This document shows, in pieces, positions 1 to 7,040 of a stretch of 64,000 bases of DNA. Origin of the DNA: AC-32 sp963754265 (GTDB taxonomy: Bacteria; Actinomycetota; Thermoleophilia; Gaiellales; Gaiellaceae); NCBI GenBank assembly GCA_963754265.1, contig CAVWFB010000007.1, positions 1 through 64,000 on the forward strand. The letters are read 5' to 3'. The position numbers and the translations under genes were made by a program. How positions within the stretch are numbered: position 1 is the first letter of the stretch; every line of letters begins with the position of its first letter. The notes below the pieces were generated by a model, which saw only the letters and a list, made by a program, of their open reading frames with translations, ran no database searches and was not told the DNA's origin.

Positions 1-16
1 GGAGGTCGAGCTCATA

Positions 17-89
17 AGCCGACGCCCGGATTCGAACCGGGGACCCCTTCATTACGAGTGAAGTGCTCTACCAGCTGAGCTACGTCGGC
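17..89 (-). tRNA. tRNA-Thr (anticodon CGT)
   Basis: The minus strand folds as a full cloverleaf. The acceptor stem GCCGACG pairs with CGTCGGC, the D arm contains AGCTCAGCTGGTAGAGC, the anticodon stem CTTCA/TGAAG encloses loop CTCGTAA, and the T arm contains GGTTCGAATCC. The loop gives anticodon CGT, which reads threonine codon ACG. The discriminator base would be T at position 17 and no CCA is encoded. Confidence 0.95.
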
Positions 90-474
90 AGCCGACCTAG
101 AGTAGCCGGTTGCGGCATGAAAGACGCCGTCGCCAGGGCCTCCAATTAGCAGGTGGGCACGTCTTGGGCAGGTCAGGCGAGCCTGATGCTCGTCCCCGCC
201 TACACAATCTCGTCGTAGCGCTACAAGCCTCAAGTACGCCGTCGCGGAAGCGTTGTCACTAGGCGCGTCGCGCAGTTCCCGGTCGAGTACAGCCACGTCC
301 GGTCGATCTTCCGCAAGTTCGGCTCATCCTGGGATAGCCGCGCTAAACCGGCGGGAGGTGCAATACCTCTGTCGGCATTCGGTTCACCTAGGTGAAATCG
401 GCGCGCACGACCCCGGTACCACCTAGGGGCTTGGTGTAATTCCTGCCTCAAGAGCGACTGAAGGGGCGAGCCTC
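90..474. other. non-coding leader region before the nitrile hydratase operon
   Basis: About 385 bases between the tRNA and the first small gene hold no convincing coding frame; the open frames here are short and arginine-rich. The only structure I see is the 14-bp palindrome at 383-396. Any promoter for the operon should lie here. Confidence 0.5.
383..396. promoter_or_regulatory. 14-bp palindrome TTCACCTAGGTGAA
   Basis: This is a perfect dyad, 79 bases upstream of the first gene of the nitrile hydratase operon. A one-mismatch copy, TTCACCCAGGTGAA, lies at 5107-5120 upstream of the CMD gene. Size and placement suit a TetR- or MarR-type operator, which is inferred. Confidence 0.5.
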
Positions 475-624
475 ATGAGCAAGCCGATGTTCTTCTATAC
501 GGGCATTTACAGCGACGCCGGGGACGCTGTCCTCAAGCACGAGGTCGGCGACTGGGACGACGCCGAGCAGGACGCGCTGGAGTCCGTCAAGCAGGCGGAG
601 GACGCGACGGCCGTCACCACCTGA
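475..624 (+). CDS. small acidic hypothetical protein (49 aa)
   Basis: The frame opens with ATG after a purine-rich AAGGGGCGAG site and ends 15 bases before the nitrile hydratase beta gene, so it is probably the first gene of that operon. The product begins MSKPMFFYTGIYSDAGDAVL, is acidic (many Asp and Glu), and has no signal peptide, membrane segment or cysteine. I do not recognise a family. Tight spacing and the shared strand suggest a role linked to nitrile hydratase, but nothing in the sequence shows which. It could be an accessory factor or a spurious leader frame. Confidence 0.45.
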   Translation: MSKPMFFYTGIYSDAGDAVLKHEVGDWDDAEQDALESVKQAEDATAVTT

Positions 625-639
625 GGGCGGCCGCTTGGC

Positions 640-1366
640 ATGGACGGCGCACCTTACGACATGGGCGGAGTGCGGGAGTGGTTCGGTCCGATCCCGGTCG
701 AGGCCAACGAGCCTGTCTTCCATCACCCATGGGAGGGGCGCGTGTTCGGGTCCCTGCTCACGACCAATGCGATGCTCGGCATCACCGAGGAGGGGTTTCG
801 GTGGACGACGGAGCGTCTGCCCCGAGCGCGGTACCTCGCCGGCTACTACCAGGCGGTGGCTCGCCACCCTCGAGCAGATCGCGATCGATCGGGGCGTGCT
901 CGCGCCGGGAGAGCTCGACGCGCACCTCGCCGGAGAGGAACCGAAGGCCCGCGGCCACGTGCGGCCGGGCCTGCTTAAGCGAACGCTGACGCGCGAGGTC
1001 GTTCGCACTGGGGTGGCGTCGTCGATACCGGCCGTGCTGCTGCGCCTCTACCCGCGGATCGAGGACATCCATCTCCACAAGATGGCGCCACCGCGGTTCG
1101 CGACCGGCGAGCGCGTCACGGTGTCCGCGGCACCACCGGATGGCCACACGCGGCGTCCGCGGTACACGTGGGGAAAGCCCGGGACGATCGTCGATTACCA
1201 GTTTGCGACGGTGCTCCCCGAGAGCAGCGCACGCGGCGAGCACAAGCCCAGCGAGCACTTCTACACGGTGGAGTTCGACGGCAAGGATCTCTGGGGCGAC
1301 GACGCCGAGCCCGGCACGGCGGTCCGGATCGATCTCTTGGAGAGCTACCTGGAGGCGACGTCATGA
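640..1366 (+). CDS. nthB: nitrile hydratase beta subunit (frameshifted)
   Basis: The beta subunit pairs with the metal-bearing alpha subunit to hydrate nitriles to amides in the cytoplasm. The start MDGAPYDMGGVREWFGP and the segment EANEPVFHHPWEGRVF are family hallmarks. The N-terminal reading is in the frame of ATG 640. At about 852, after a GYYQ segment, it must shift to the frame that reads RWLATLEQIAIDRGVL and runs to the C-terminal SH3-like domain (FATGERVTV, HFYTVEFDGKDLWGDDAEP). Removing one G in CCAGGCGGTGG restores a single frame, so a sequencing insertion is likely. The stop overlaps the alpha start (ATGA), giving beta-alpha gene order as in many cobalt-type operons. Confidence 0.88.
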
Positions 1367-1962
1367 CCGAGGACCCGGCCGCACGGATCGGCGCCCTCGA
1401 GGAGATGTTGACCGAGCGGGGCGTCGTCGACGCGGAAACCGTCGAGCGCATCGCTTCGTACTACGAAACCCAGGTCGGGCCGATGGTCGGCGCAGGCGTC
1501 GTCGCGCGCTCGTGGGTCGATCCGGCGTTTCGCGAACGGTTGCGCGCCAACGCGACGAAGGCGCTCGCCGAGCTCGGGATCGGCGGCGTGGAGTCGGAGC
1601 ACATAGTCGCGGTCGAGAACACACCCCAGGTTCACAACGTCGTCGTGTGCACGTTGTGCTCGTGCTACCCGTGGGGGGTGCTCGGTCTGCCGCCGGCCTG
1701 GTACAAGTCGCCGGAGTACCGCAGCCGGATCGTCCGCGAGCCGCGCAAGGTCCTCGCCGAACTGGGCCTCACGCTGCCGCCGGAGGTCGAGATCAAGGTC
1801 TGGGACTCGACCGCCGAGCTCCGCTACATGGTTGTGCCCGAGCGGCCGCCCGGCACCGACGCGCTCGACGAGGAAGCGCTCGCCCAGCTGGTGACGCGCG
1901 ACGCGATGGTCGGCATCGGCGTGGTGAGTGCGCCCAACGCGCCCCGCGAGGACGCGAGATGA
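1363..1962 (+). CDS. nthA: nitrile hydratase alpha subunit, cobalt type
   Basis: This is the catalytic subunit, 199 aa, typical for the family. The metal-claw motif VCTLCSCYPW is present with Cys96, Cys99 and Cys101; in the family the last two are oxidised to sulfinic and sulfenic acids around non-corrin Co(III). Thr within CTLCSC marks the cobalt class (iron enzymes have CSLCSC). The N-terminal helix (RIGALEEMLTERGVVD) and the C-terminal region ELRYMVVPERPPGTD fit full length. The ATG overlaps the beta stop by 4 bases and the stop overlaps the next gene, indicating coupled translation. Thiocyanate hydrolase gamma subunit is a less likely relative. The cbtBA genes downstream independently support cobalt. 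Confidence 0.95.
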   Translation: MTEDPAARIGALEEMLTERGVVDAETVERIASYYETQVGPMVGAGVVARSWVDPAFRERLRANATKALAELGIGGVESEHIVAVENTPQVHNVVVCTLCSCYPWGVLGLPPAWYKSPEYRSRIVREPRKVLAELGLTLPPEVEIKVWDSTAELRYMVVPERPPGTDALDEEALAQLVTRDAMVGIGVVSAPNAPREDAR

Positions 1963-2507
1963 CTGCCGAACTGGACCGCGAAGGGCCCGCTGCGCCGCCG
2001 CGCCGCAACGGAGAGCTGGTGTTCGCCGCGCCCTGGGAACGCCAGCTGTTCGGCGTGACGATGGCGTTGCACGAGCGCGGCGTCTTCGCCTGGGGCGACT
2101 TCAGCGCGCACCTCATCGACGAGATCGCGCGCTGGACGGCCAGCGCCGCCGCCGGAGACGAATACGTCTACTACGAGCACTGGGAGCGCGCGCTCTCGCG
2201 GTTGCTCGACGAGCGCGGCGTGATCGATCCGGCCGCGGTCGATGCCCGCGCCCGCGAGATCGCAGCGCTGCCGCCTGGACACGACCACCACGACCACCAC
2301 CACCACGAGAGGAGCCGAGAGACACATGCCCGCCGCCTCCATCCGCCTCGCCGGCGCCGCCGCCGTCTCGGGGGCGTCCGACCGGCTCCTCGCGACGGGG
2401 TTCCTCGCCGTCGGCGCGCTGATCGTCTACCTCGTGCTCTTCGACCAGGGTGCCGCGGCGGCCGTGCTCTTCGGCTCGACGGCGGGCAACGAGAACGTCC
2501 TCCATGA
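1959..2507 (+). CDS. nitrile hydratase accessory/activator protein with His-rich tail
   Basis: The protein resembles the N-terminal half of the beta subunit (NGELVFAAPWERQLFGVTM, then YYEHWERALSRLLDERGVID), which is the signature of the small activators that load metal into the alpha subunit. Residues 107-117 form a tail with 7 His in 11 residues (GHDHHDHHHHE), a plausible cobalt-binding arm. ATG 1959 overlaps the alpha stop by 4 bases. Past residue about 122 the frame runs on in arginine-rich low-complexity sequence over cbtB up to 2507; the natural end is probably near 2325 and hidden by an indel. Function is assigned from family and context. Confidence 0.8.
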   Translation: MTAELDREGPAAPPRRNGELVFAAPWERQLFGVTMALHERGVFAWGDFSAHLIDEIARWTASAAAGDEYVYYEHWERALSRLLDERGVIDPAAVDARAREIAALPPGHDHHDHHHHERSRETHARRLHPPRRRRRRLGGVRPAPRDGVPRRRRADRLPRALRPGCRGGRALRLDGGQRERPP

Positions 2508-2553
2508 GCTCTTCCACGACGGCCGACACCTCCTCGGCGCTCCCTGCCACTAG
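2326..2553 (+). CDS. cbtB: CbtB-type cobalt transporter subunit
   Basis: A 75-aa protein with one membrane helix (LLATGFLAVGALIVYLVLF) and the C-terminal metal-binding ending HELFHDGRHLLGAPCH that defines CbtB. It is predicted to work with CbtA in cobalt uptake across the inner membrane. The ATG follows GAGAGGAGCC. Its position directly behind a cobalt-type nitrile hydratase and its activator, and ahead of cbtA, makes cobalt supply for that enzyme the obvious role. Confidence 0.88.
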   Translation: MPAASIRLAGAAAVSGASDRLLATGFLAVGALIVYLVLFDQGAAAAVLFGSTAGNENVLHELFHDGRHLLGAPCH

Positions 2554-3250
2554 GGCCGAGAGCCGGCTGACCGCGACGGGGTGGCTCCGCGTCGCGCTCA
2601 TCGCCGCCCTCGCCGCCGCGGCCGTCTCGATCGCCTTCGACCTCGTCGTCGCGGAGCGCGTCGTCGACCGCGCGGTCGCGCACGAGTCCGCCGCGCACGC
2701 GTCCGCGTTCGACCATGCGCCGCTCGCCGTTCCGGAGCCCTTCTCGCGACGCGGCCAGCGCGGCGGCCTCGTGCTCGGGGAGCTCCTCCTCGCCGGCGGG
2801 ATCGCCTTCCTCCTCGCGGGCGCCGCGACCCTGCTCTCGCCACGCTCCCGCTCGCCGCTGCGGCTCTGGATACTCGCGGGAACCGCCGGTCTCGTCGGCG
2901 TCGTCCTCTACCCCGCCCTCGTCTACCCGCCGCTGCCGCCGGGCGTCGCGTCGGGTCTCGGGATCGGCGACCGCCAGCTGCTCTACCTGGTCACCGTGGG
3001 GCTCGGGATCGGGGCGGTGGCCGCGGCCGCGCGCGTGGCGTCGCGCTCCTGGCGTGGTGTCGTCGCCGCGGCGACGTGCCTGGTCGTCCCCGTGCTCCTC
3101 GCAGTGGCGCTGCTGCCGGACCAGCGGGCGGCGGACACGGTCGGGCACGGGCTGCTGGCGGAGTTCCGCGCGGTGTCGATCGCGAGCCAGGTCCTGTTCT
3201 GGGGCGCGCTCACCGCGGTCGGCGCCCTGCTGCTGCGCCGCCGGGCGTAG
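2504..3250 (+). CDS. cbtA: CbtA-type cobalt transporter, membrane subunit
   Basis: The product has about five to six hydrophobic helices: residues about 24-45, then LVLGELLLAGGIAFLLAGAA, LWILAGTAGLVGVVLYPALV, LLYLVTVGLGIGAVAAAA, a helix around VVAAATCLVVPVLLAVALLP, and a last one at SQVLFWGALTAVGALLLRRR. His residues in the first loop (AHESAAHASAFDHAP) fit metal handling. Length and the YPPLPPG loop match CbtA. I start at ATG 2504, which overlaps cbtB by 50 bases; a start at about 2570 is possible, since homology seems to begin near RLTATGWLRVAL. It is the last gene of the operon. Confidence 0.85.
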   Translation: MSSSTTADTSSALPATRAESRLTATGWLRVALIAALAAAAVSIAFDLVVAERVVDRAVAHESAAHASAFDHAPLAVPEPFSRRGQRGGLVLGELLLAGGIAFLLAGAATLLSPRSRSPLRLWILAGTAGLVGVVLYPALVYPPLPPGVASGLGIGDRQLLYLVTVGLGIGAVAAAARVASRSWRGVVAAATCLVVPVLLAVALLPDQRAADTVGHGLLAEFRAVSIASQVLFWGALTAVGALLLRRRA

Positions 3251-3400
3251 GCGTCCAGCCACCCGCGGCGAGCCGTCGACCTCCTCGCGGACGACCTGCA
3301 CGCCGGGTCGAGGCCTTCGGATAGCCCGCGTAGACGGCCAGGAGCGCGCTCAGCGCCTCGAGCTCCTCACGCGTCGACCCGCGTGTCCTTGATATAGAAA
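3251..3400 (-). pseudogene. remnant of a carboxymuconolactone decarboxylase-family gene
   Basis: On the minus strand a short stretch reads TREELEALSALLAVYAGYPK and, after a frame change, QVVREEV, which is the typical C-terminal half of CMD/AhpD-family proteins. No upstream part of the gene is present and the fragment abuts the end of cbtA. I read it as a truncated relic. Confidence is limited because only about 40 residues support it. Confidence 0.4.
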
Positions 3401-3493
3401 GTCCGGCCGTTATCGTCTCTGCCCGCTCCGGATCATCGGAGCCCAGGCGAAATTCTCTCCATAGGTCGTGGTCGTCATCCGCGTTCCTCCCTC

Positions 3494-4381
3494 TTACGCC
3501 CTCGCGACGGACGCGTCCCGTCCGCCGGCGACGGGTGCCTCTTCCTCTGCGGCCTCACGCGCGAGCGAGATCGCGACGGCGCCGGCGAGTGCGAGGCCGA
3601 GGCCGATCACGGCGATGACGACATGCCAGGCCGGCCGGCTGAGACGCTCGTCGAGGAGGAGTGTCCCGATCAGGATCCCGACCACGGGGTTCGCAACCGA
3701 GACGGTGGCCACCGAGGGCGCGAGCCGACCCGTTCCGAGCGACACCTGCTGCAGCAGGAACCCAAGCACGCCGGCGATCGCCAGGGCGTAGCACTGCCAG
3801 TGGGAGAGCATCGTCCCGACGCTCTGGTGGAGGTAGTCGAGCGTGGGCTTCGTCAGCGCCGACGCGAGCCCGAACAGGATCCCGGCGACCGTGCCGTACA
3901 CGGCCGCCTTCATCGAGAGGCCGCCGGAACTCCCAAATGCGATCAGCAGCGCCGAGAGCAGCGCGAGCAGGCCGATCGCGATCGCCCACTGGAGGTTGGA
4001 AGCGTTCTCCTTCCCACCGGCAGGGTCGCCGAAGTAGACGAAAAGGCCGAGCCCCACGATGATCACAACGGCGCCGATCACCTCGCGACTGCCCACGTGC
4101 TGCTTCGTGAGGAAGTAGCCGAGCGGCAGAGCGAACACGACGGTCGTGACGAGCAGCGGCTGGATCACCGAGAGGCGTCCGCGGTCGAGCGCCGCAGCCT
4201 GGAACAGGTAACCCGTGACCAGCGCCACGGTCCCGAGCAGCCACATCGTCTGACCCAGGAGCCGCACGAGCGACCTCGGCTGGGCCAGGGAGATCGTCGG
4301 CAGGTTCAGCGCACCCTTCTGCTGCAGGGCTGCCGCCAGGGCGAAGAGGAAGGCCGCGATGAGTGCGAGAGTCGCCGCCAT
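3494..4381 (-). CDS. DMT-family (EamA-like) membrane transporter
   Basis: A 295-aa protein with nine or ten hydrophobic helices, starting MAATLALIAAFLFALAAALQ. Two EamA-like halves are visible, the second ending in the conserved VANPVVGILIGTLLLDERLS segment, followed by a short charged tail. The family exports small metabolites or amino-acid-like compounds; the substrate cannot be inferred. NIPA-like magnesium transporters are distant alternatives. It stands alone: the next minus-strand gene upstream is the CMD unit. Confidence 0.85.
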   Translation of the reverse strand: MAATLALIAAFLFALAAALQQKGALNLPTISLAQPRSLVRLLGQTMWLLGTVALVTGYLFQAAALDRGRLSVIQPLLVTTVVFALPLGYFLTKQHVGSREVIGAVVIIVGLGLFVYFGDPAGGKENASNLQWAIAIGLLALLSALLIAFGSSGGLSMKAAVYGTVAGILFGLASALTKPTLDYLHQSVGTMLSHWQCYALAIAGVLGFLLQQVSLGTGRLAPSVATVSVANPVVGILIGTLLLDERLSRPAWHVVIAVIGLGLALAGAVAISLAREAAEEEAPVAGGRDASVARA

Positions 4382-4451
4382 GGTCAGGGGATGTCCACGG
4401 CGCGGGGGAAGACGATGCTGCCGGAAGGAGCGGCGACAGTCGTAGTCGCGC

Positions 4452-4577
4452 TCACGGCATCCCGGCGCCGTGGCAGTGCATCTCGTTCGAGAGGAAGAAG
4501 CAGTACCCGTAGCCCGGGTTGCGGACCCCGCCCGTCGGCTTCGCGAGCGGATGAGAGGCGGCTCCGCCGGAGCTCAC
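4452..4577 (-). pseudogene. decayed N-terminal fragment of an anaerobic sulfatase maturase
   Basis: A 41-codon minus frame contains HPLAKPTGGVRNPGYGYCFF and then LSNEM. It aligns without gaps to residues about 26-50 of the maturase at 7041-8421 (LLAKPTGAVCNLDCSYCFFL, then SKEM). Two of the three [4Fe-4S] cysteines are lost (VCNLDCSYC became VRNPGYGYC), so it cannot be an active radical SAM site. It opens with GTG overlapping the stop of the CMD gene and closes at a TGA. It is best read as a relic of a duplicated maturase gene. A small functional peptide is possible but unsupported. Confidence 0.6.
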
Positions 4578-4902
4578 GCCTCGGCCTCCTCGTCGAGGTC
4601 GGCCTCCGCGACGAGCTCGGCGAGTTCGAGCGTCCGCACGATCTTGAGCGCCGAGGCGACGCGTGCGGTGCCGACGATCGGGGCCACCGCGGCCAGGACG
4701 CCGCGTACCTGGGCGGCGTCGACGTCGGCGTCGCCCGCCGCGCCGAGGTCAGGAGGTACGACGCCGGCGGTGCGTCGACCGCGACGAGCGCGGCGATGCG
4801 AACGAGCATCAAGGTCTGCGCGTCGAGCGTCGAAGCCGCGATCGAGCTGGCGGTCATGTCCGCGAGCAGATCGAGGACGGGGGTGTCAGTCGTCTCTGCC
4901 AT
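4574..4902 (-). CDS. carboxymuconolactone decarboxylase-family protein (frameshifted)
   Basis: The start MAETTDTPVLDLLADMTASS and the core LMLVRIAALVAVDAPPASYL match CMD-family proteins and closely match the paralog at 19541-19876. After about 4750 the frame must shift one base to read GDADVDAAQVRGVLAAVAPI and end DEEAEA. No CxxC pair is present, so AhpD-type peroxidase chemistry is unlikely. The ATG follows GAGAGGGGATCC. The 340-base upstream gap to 5245 holds the palindrome at 5107 and no gene that I can support. Confidence 0.78.
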
Positions 4903-5106
4903 GGATCCCCTCTCAGTCGGGGCGCGGCGGACGGCGCGCCCGGGTCGGTGTTTTCTCACTCGATTCACGACGAAAAGCACATGGTTGATCAGACCCTTGA
5001 ATGGTTTCCCTCGGTCGCGGGTTCCTCCTTGACCTCGGCTTTGCCGGTGGTCGTCACGGCGAAACCTGTCACAGGCCTAGGTGAGTCAACATCACCGACG
5101 CTGGAA

Positions 5107-5120
5107 TTCACCCAGGTGAA
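5107..5120. promoter_or_regulatory. palindrome TTCACCCAGGTGAA, second copy
   Basis: It matches the 383-396 palindrome at 13 of 14 bases and lies about 205 bases upstream of the minus-strand CMD gene. A further partial copy, CCTAGGTGA, starts at about 5077. A shared repressor site for this gene and the nitrile hydratase operon is inferred. Confidence 0.45.
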
Positions 5121-5245
5121 CCGGGCTCAGCGAGCAAGGGTCGGCCGCCCAGCTCCTGCTAGTCGCGGCGCGGTACGACGCACGCGGACAACGGAGGAGG
5201 CGAAGGGCGACAACGGCGGCCCGCGGTACGTAGAGGCCGGGTGAG

Positions 5246-5919
5246 CTACAGGAAGAGGATGATCGCGTCGAGGATCAGCAGGCCGGCCACCACCAGGAAT
5301 GCGTAGATCTTCACTTCCGGCTGACGACGCGCGACCCCTGCTGGGCGCGCGTCATGCCTCCGACGGCTCGGTCTCCGAGGAGCACGAAGACGATGACCGG
5401 TCCCCAGACGAGGGCCGTCGCCAGCGCGCAGTACAAGACGACCAGTACGGCCTCGTCCGCGTCGCCAACGCCGGCGGTGGTGATCGCCGTGGCGGCAAGC
5501 GAGGTGAGCACCAGGCGCTTCGGGCCGCCGATCCCGAGCAGGAAGCCGGCGATCGATGTCGTGACCAAACGCATGCGGCTGAGCCGCTCGAGCACCGCCT
5601 TCGTCCGTTCGCTCCCGCCTTCCGTCTCGACCGGAGGTGCTCGCCGGACCCGAAGCGCGGCCGCGATCAGGAGGAGCGCGAGGAGCAGCTCGAGCGTGGC
5701 GAGCAACGTCGAGTGGGTCCGCTTGCTCGCGCCCGTGACGGCGACGCCGAAGCCGACCAGGAGCGAGCAGGTCAGCACCTGGCCGCTGACGAACCCGATG
5801 CCGAACCCGAGCGTCTTCAGCCGGCCTGCCTGCATGACAGCGAGCGTCGCCGCGAACGCCAGCGCACTGAACCCCGCGATCAGCGCATACAGAAGCAGAT
5901 GAAGGGCCGCGTGGATCAT
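5246..5919 (-). CDS. SfLAP/GAP-family membrane protein (frameshift near the end)
   Basis: Residues 1-200 read as five hydrophobic helices (for example LHLLLYALIAGFSALAFAAT and RLVTTSIAGFLLGIGGPKRL). The expected sixth helix lies in the next frame (KIYAFLVVAGLLILDAIILF, stop at 5246), so an indel sits near 5325. The fold matches the SfLAP family, named for the mycobacterial sulfolipid-1-addressing protein Sap; members are thought to help export lipids or small molecules. It forms a tandem pair with the homologous gene just upstream. Confidence 0.8.
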
Positions 5920-5943
5920 CGGGGCTCGCGGCCGCGTCCTTTC

Positions 5944-6615
5944 CTAACTCGTGAGCCCGGCGATGCCGTTTCGGAGGAGCGATGCGGCGAGCAGGATGAC
6001 GATCACGGCCGCGATCACCCTCGCGTGCCGATCGAGCCAGTCTCGGGCCAGGCCGAGGAAGTGGTCGGTCCAATCGCGCGCGACGAGCAGCATCACGATC
6101 GCCACTGTGAGCGGCAGCAGCGACACCAGCGCGAAGGCGATCCATTCGACTACGTACTGACTAGTGCCCGGGTCTGTCTCGGAGATGTCTTTCAGAGCGA
6201 ACGGGATGAACACGCCCGGGTTTGCGAGCAGGGCGCCGGCGCCGAAGATCGCGACAGCAGGCGACGACGCGACCTTGCTCATCTTGTCCATCATGGCCGC
6301 CTCCTTCTCCGGGTTCACGGGCCTGCGGAGGAAGCGAACGACCCAGATGAGCAGCAGGATCCCGCCGACGACGTCGATGACGGCGACCCAGGTCTTCGGG
6401 GTCGACTTGCTGTGGGAGGCGGCGGCGTTCCCGAGTACGAAAGCGGCGGCGACGCCTACTGCGAGCGTCGCGACGATAGCTCCGAGGTAGAACCACAGAC
6501 CGGTGAACAGCGGCCGCTTGCTGAGAACGAGCGCGAGCACCGACCACGTGAGCGTCAGCGGGGAGAGCATCGCCGCGAGCGCAACGAGGACGAGCTCGAG
6601 ATCGACCCAGTTCAC
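5944..6615 (-). CDS. SfLAP/GAP-family membrane protein
   Basis: An intact 223-aa protein with six predicted membrane helices, starting MNWVDLELVLVALAAMLSPL. Other helices include LWFYLGAIVATLAVGVAAAF, WVAVIDVVGGILLLIWVVRF and VIAAVIVILLAASLLRNGIA. The conserved internal segment AIFGAGALLANPGVFIPFAL resembles other SfLAP proteins. It is 24 bases from the second SfLAP gene downstream, so the two are probably cotranscribed and may form a heteromer. The substrate is unknown. Confidence 0.83.
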   Translation of the reverse strand: MNWVDLELVLVALAAMLSPLTLTWSVLALVLSKRPLFTGLWFYLGAIVATLAVGVAAAFVLGNAAASHSKSTPKTWVAVIDVVGGILLLIWVVRFLRRPVNPEKEAAMMDKMSKVASSPAVAIFGAGALLANPGVFIPFALKDISETDPGTSQYVVEWIAFALVSLLPLTVAIVMLLVARDWTDHFLGLARDWLDRHARVIAAVIVILLAASLLRNGIAGLTS

Positions 6616-6728
6616 GGGTGGCTCTCAGCCCGTGACAGGACGGCGCAGCCTGGTTCGGCAGCTTCGGCGGGAGCCGCGATGTCGAAGTACAAGGCCGGTC
6701 ACCTCACCTCGGACCCGTCGGGCGACGG

Positions 6729-7040
6729 CTAGGTGAAGATGTTCACGGCTCGCGCAACGACGAGCGAGAGGACGCTGAGCGAGATGACTGACTGCACCGC
6801 CATCGCGATCTTCGCCCAGGGCGCGAGCGGCATGACGTCGGTCGGGCTGAAGGCGGTCGCGTTGGTGAAGCCGAGATACAGGTAGTCGATGAACCGGGGC
6901 CGCCAGTCGGGAGGCGCGATCCGCGGGCTCAGTTGCTGAGGGAACGCGAAGTCGGGGTGGGCCGGGAGGTGGTGGGCACGTGCTGCAGCGCCGCCGCCGT
7001 CGAGCTCCCAGTAGAGAAGAGCGAACGCGATGTTGTTCCC
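6729..7040 (-). pseudogene. C-terminal remnant of a two-helix ion-channel-like membrane protein
   Basis: The frame reads IAFALLYWELDGGG, then DYLYLGFTNATAFSPTDVMP and WAKIAMAVQSVISLSVLSLV, ending in an intact C-terminus. This is the last third of a family of about 220-aa actinobacterial proteins with an ion-channel-like pore region. The N-terminal helices are absent: the frame runs straight in from the SEC-C end of the maturase gene. I read this as a deletion junction; a functional fusion is possible but unlikely. Confidence 0.6.

Noticed and set aside
12..296. A 94-aa minus-strand frame at the left edge
   Set aside because: It covers the tRNA-Thr gene and ends in the tRNA-derived peptide pattern commonly produced by such overlaps.
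1363..1962. Nitrile-hydratase-like RiPP leader peptide
   Set aside because: The metal motif CTLCSC is intact and a true beta subunit and activator are adjacent, so it is a real enzyme subunit.
2171..3301. A 376-aa open frame on the minus strand
   Set aside because: Composition is Arg/Gly-rich low complexity opposite cbtB and cbtA, whose products have clear hydrophobic and metal-binding features.
4452..4577. RiPP precursor peptide next to a radical SAM gene
   Set aside because: The 41-codon frame aligns over its core with the maturase N-terminus, so relic status explains it better than a precursor role.
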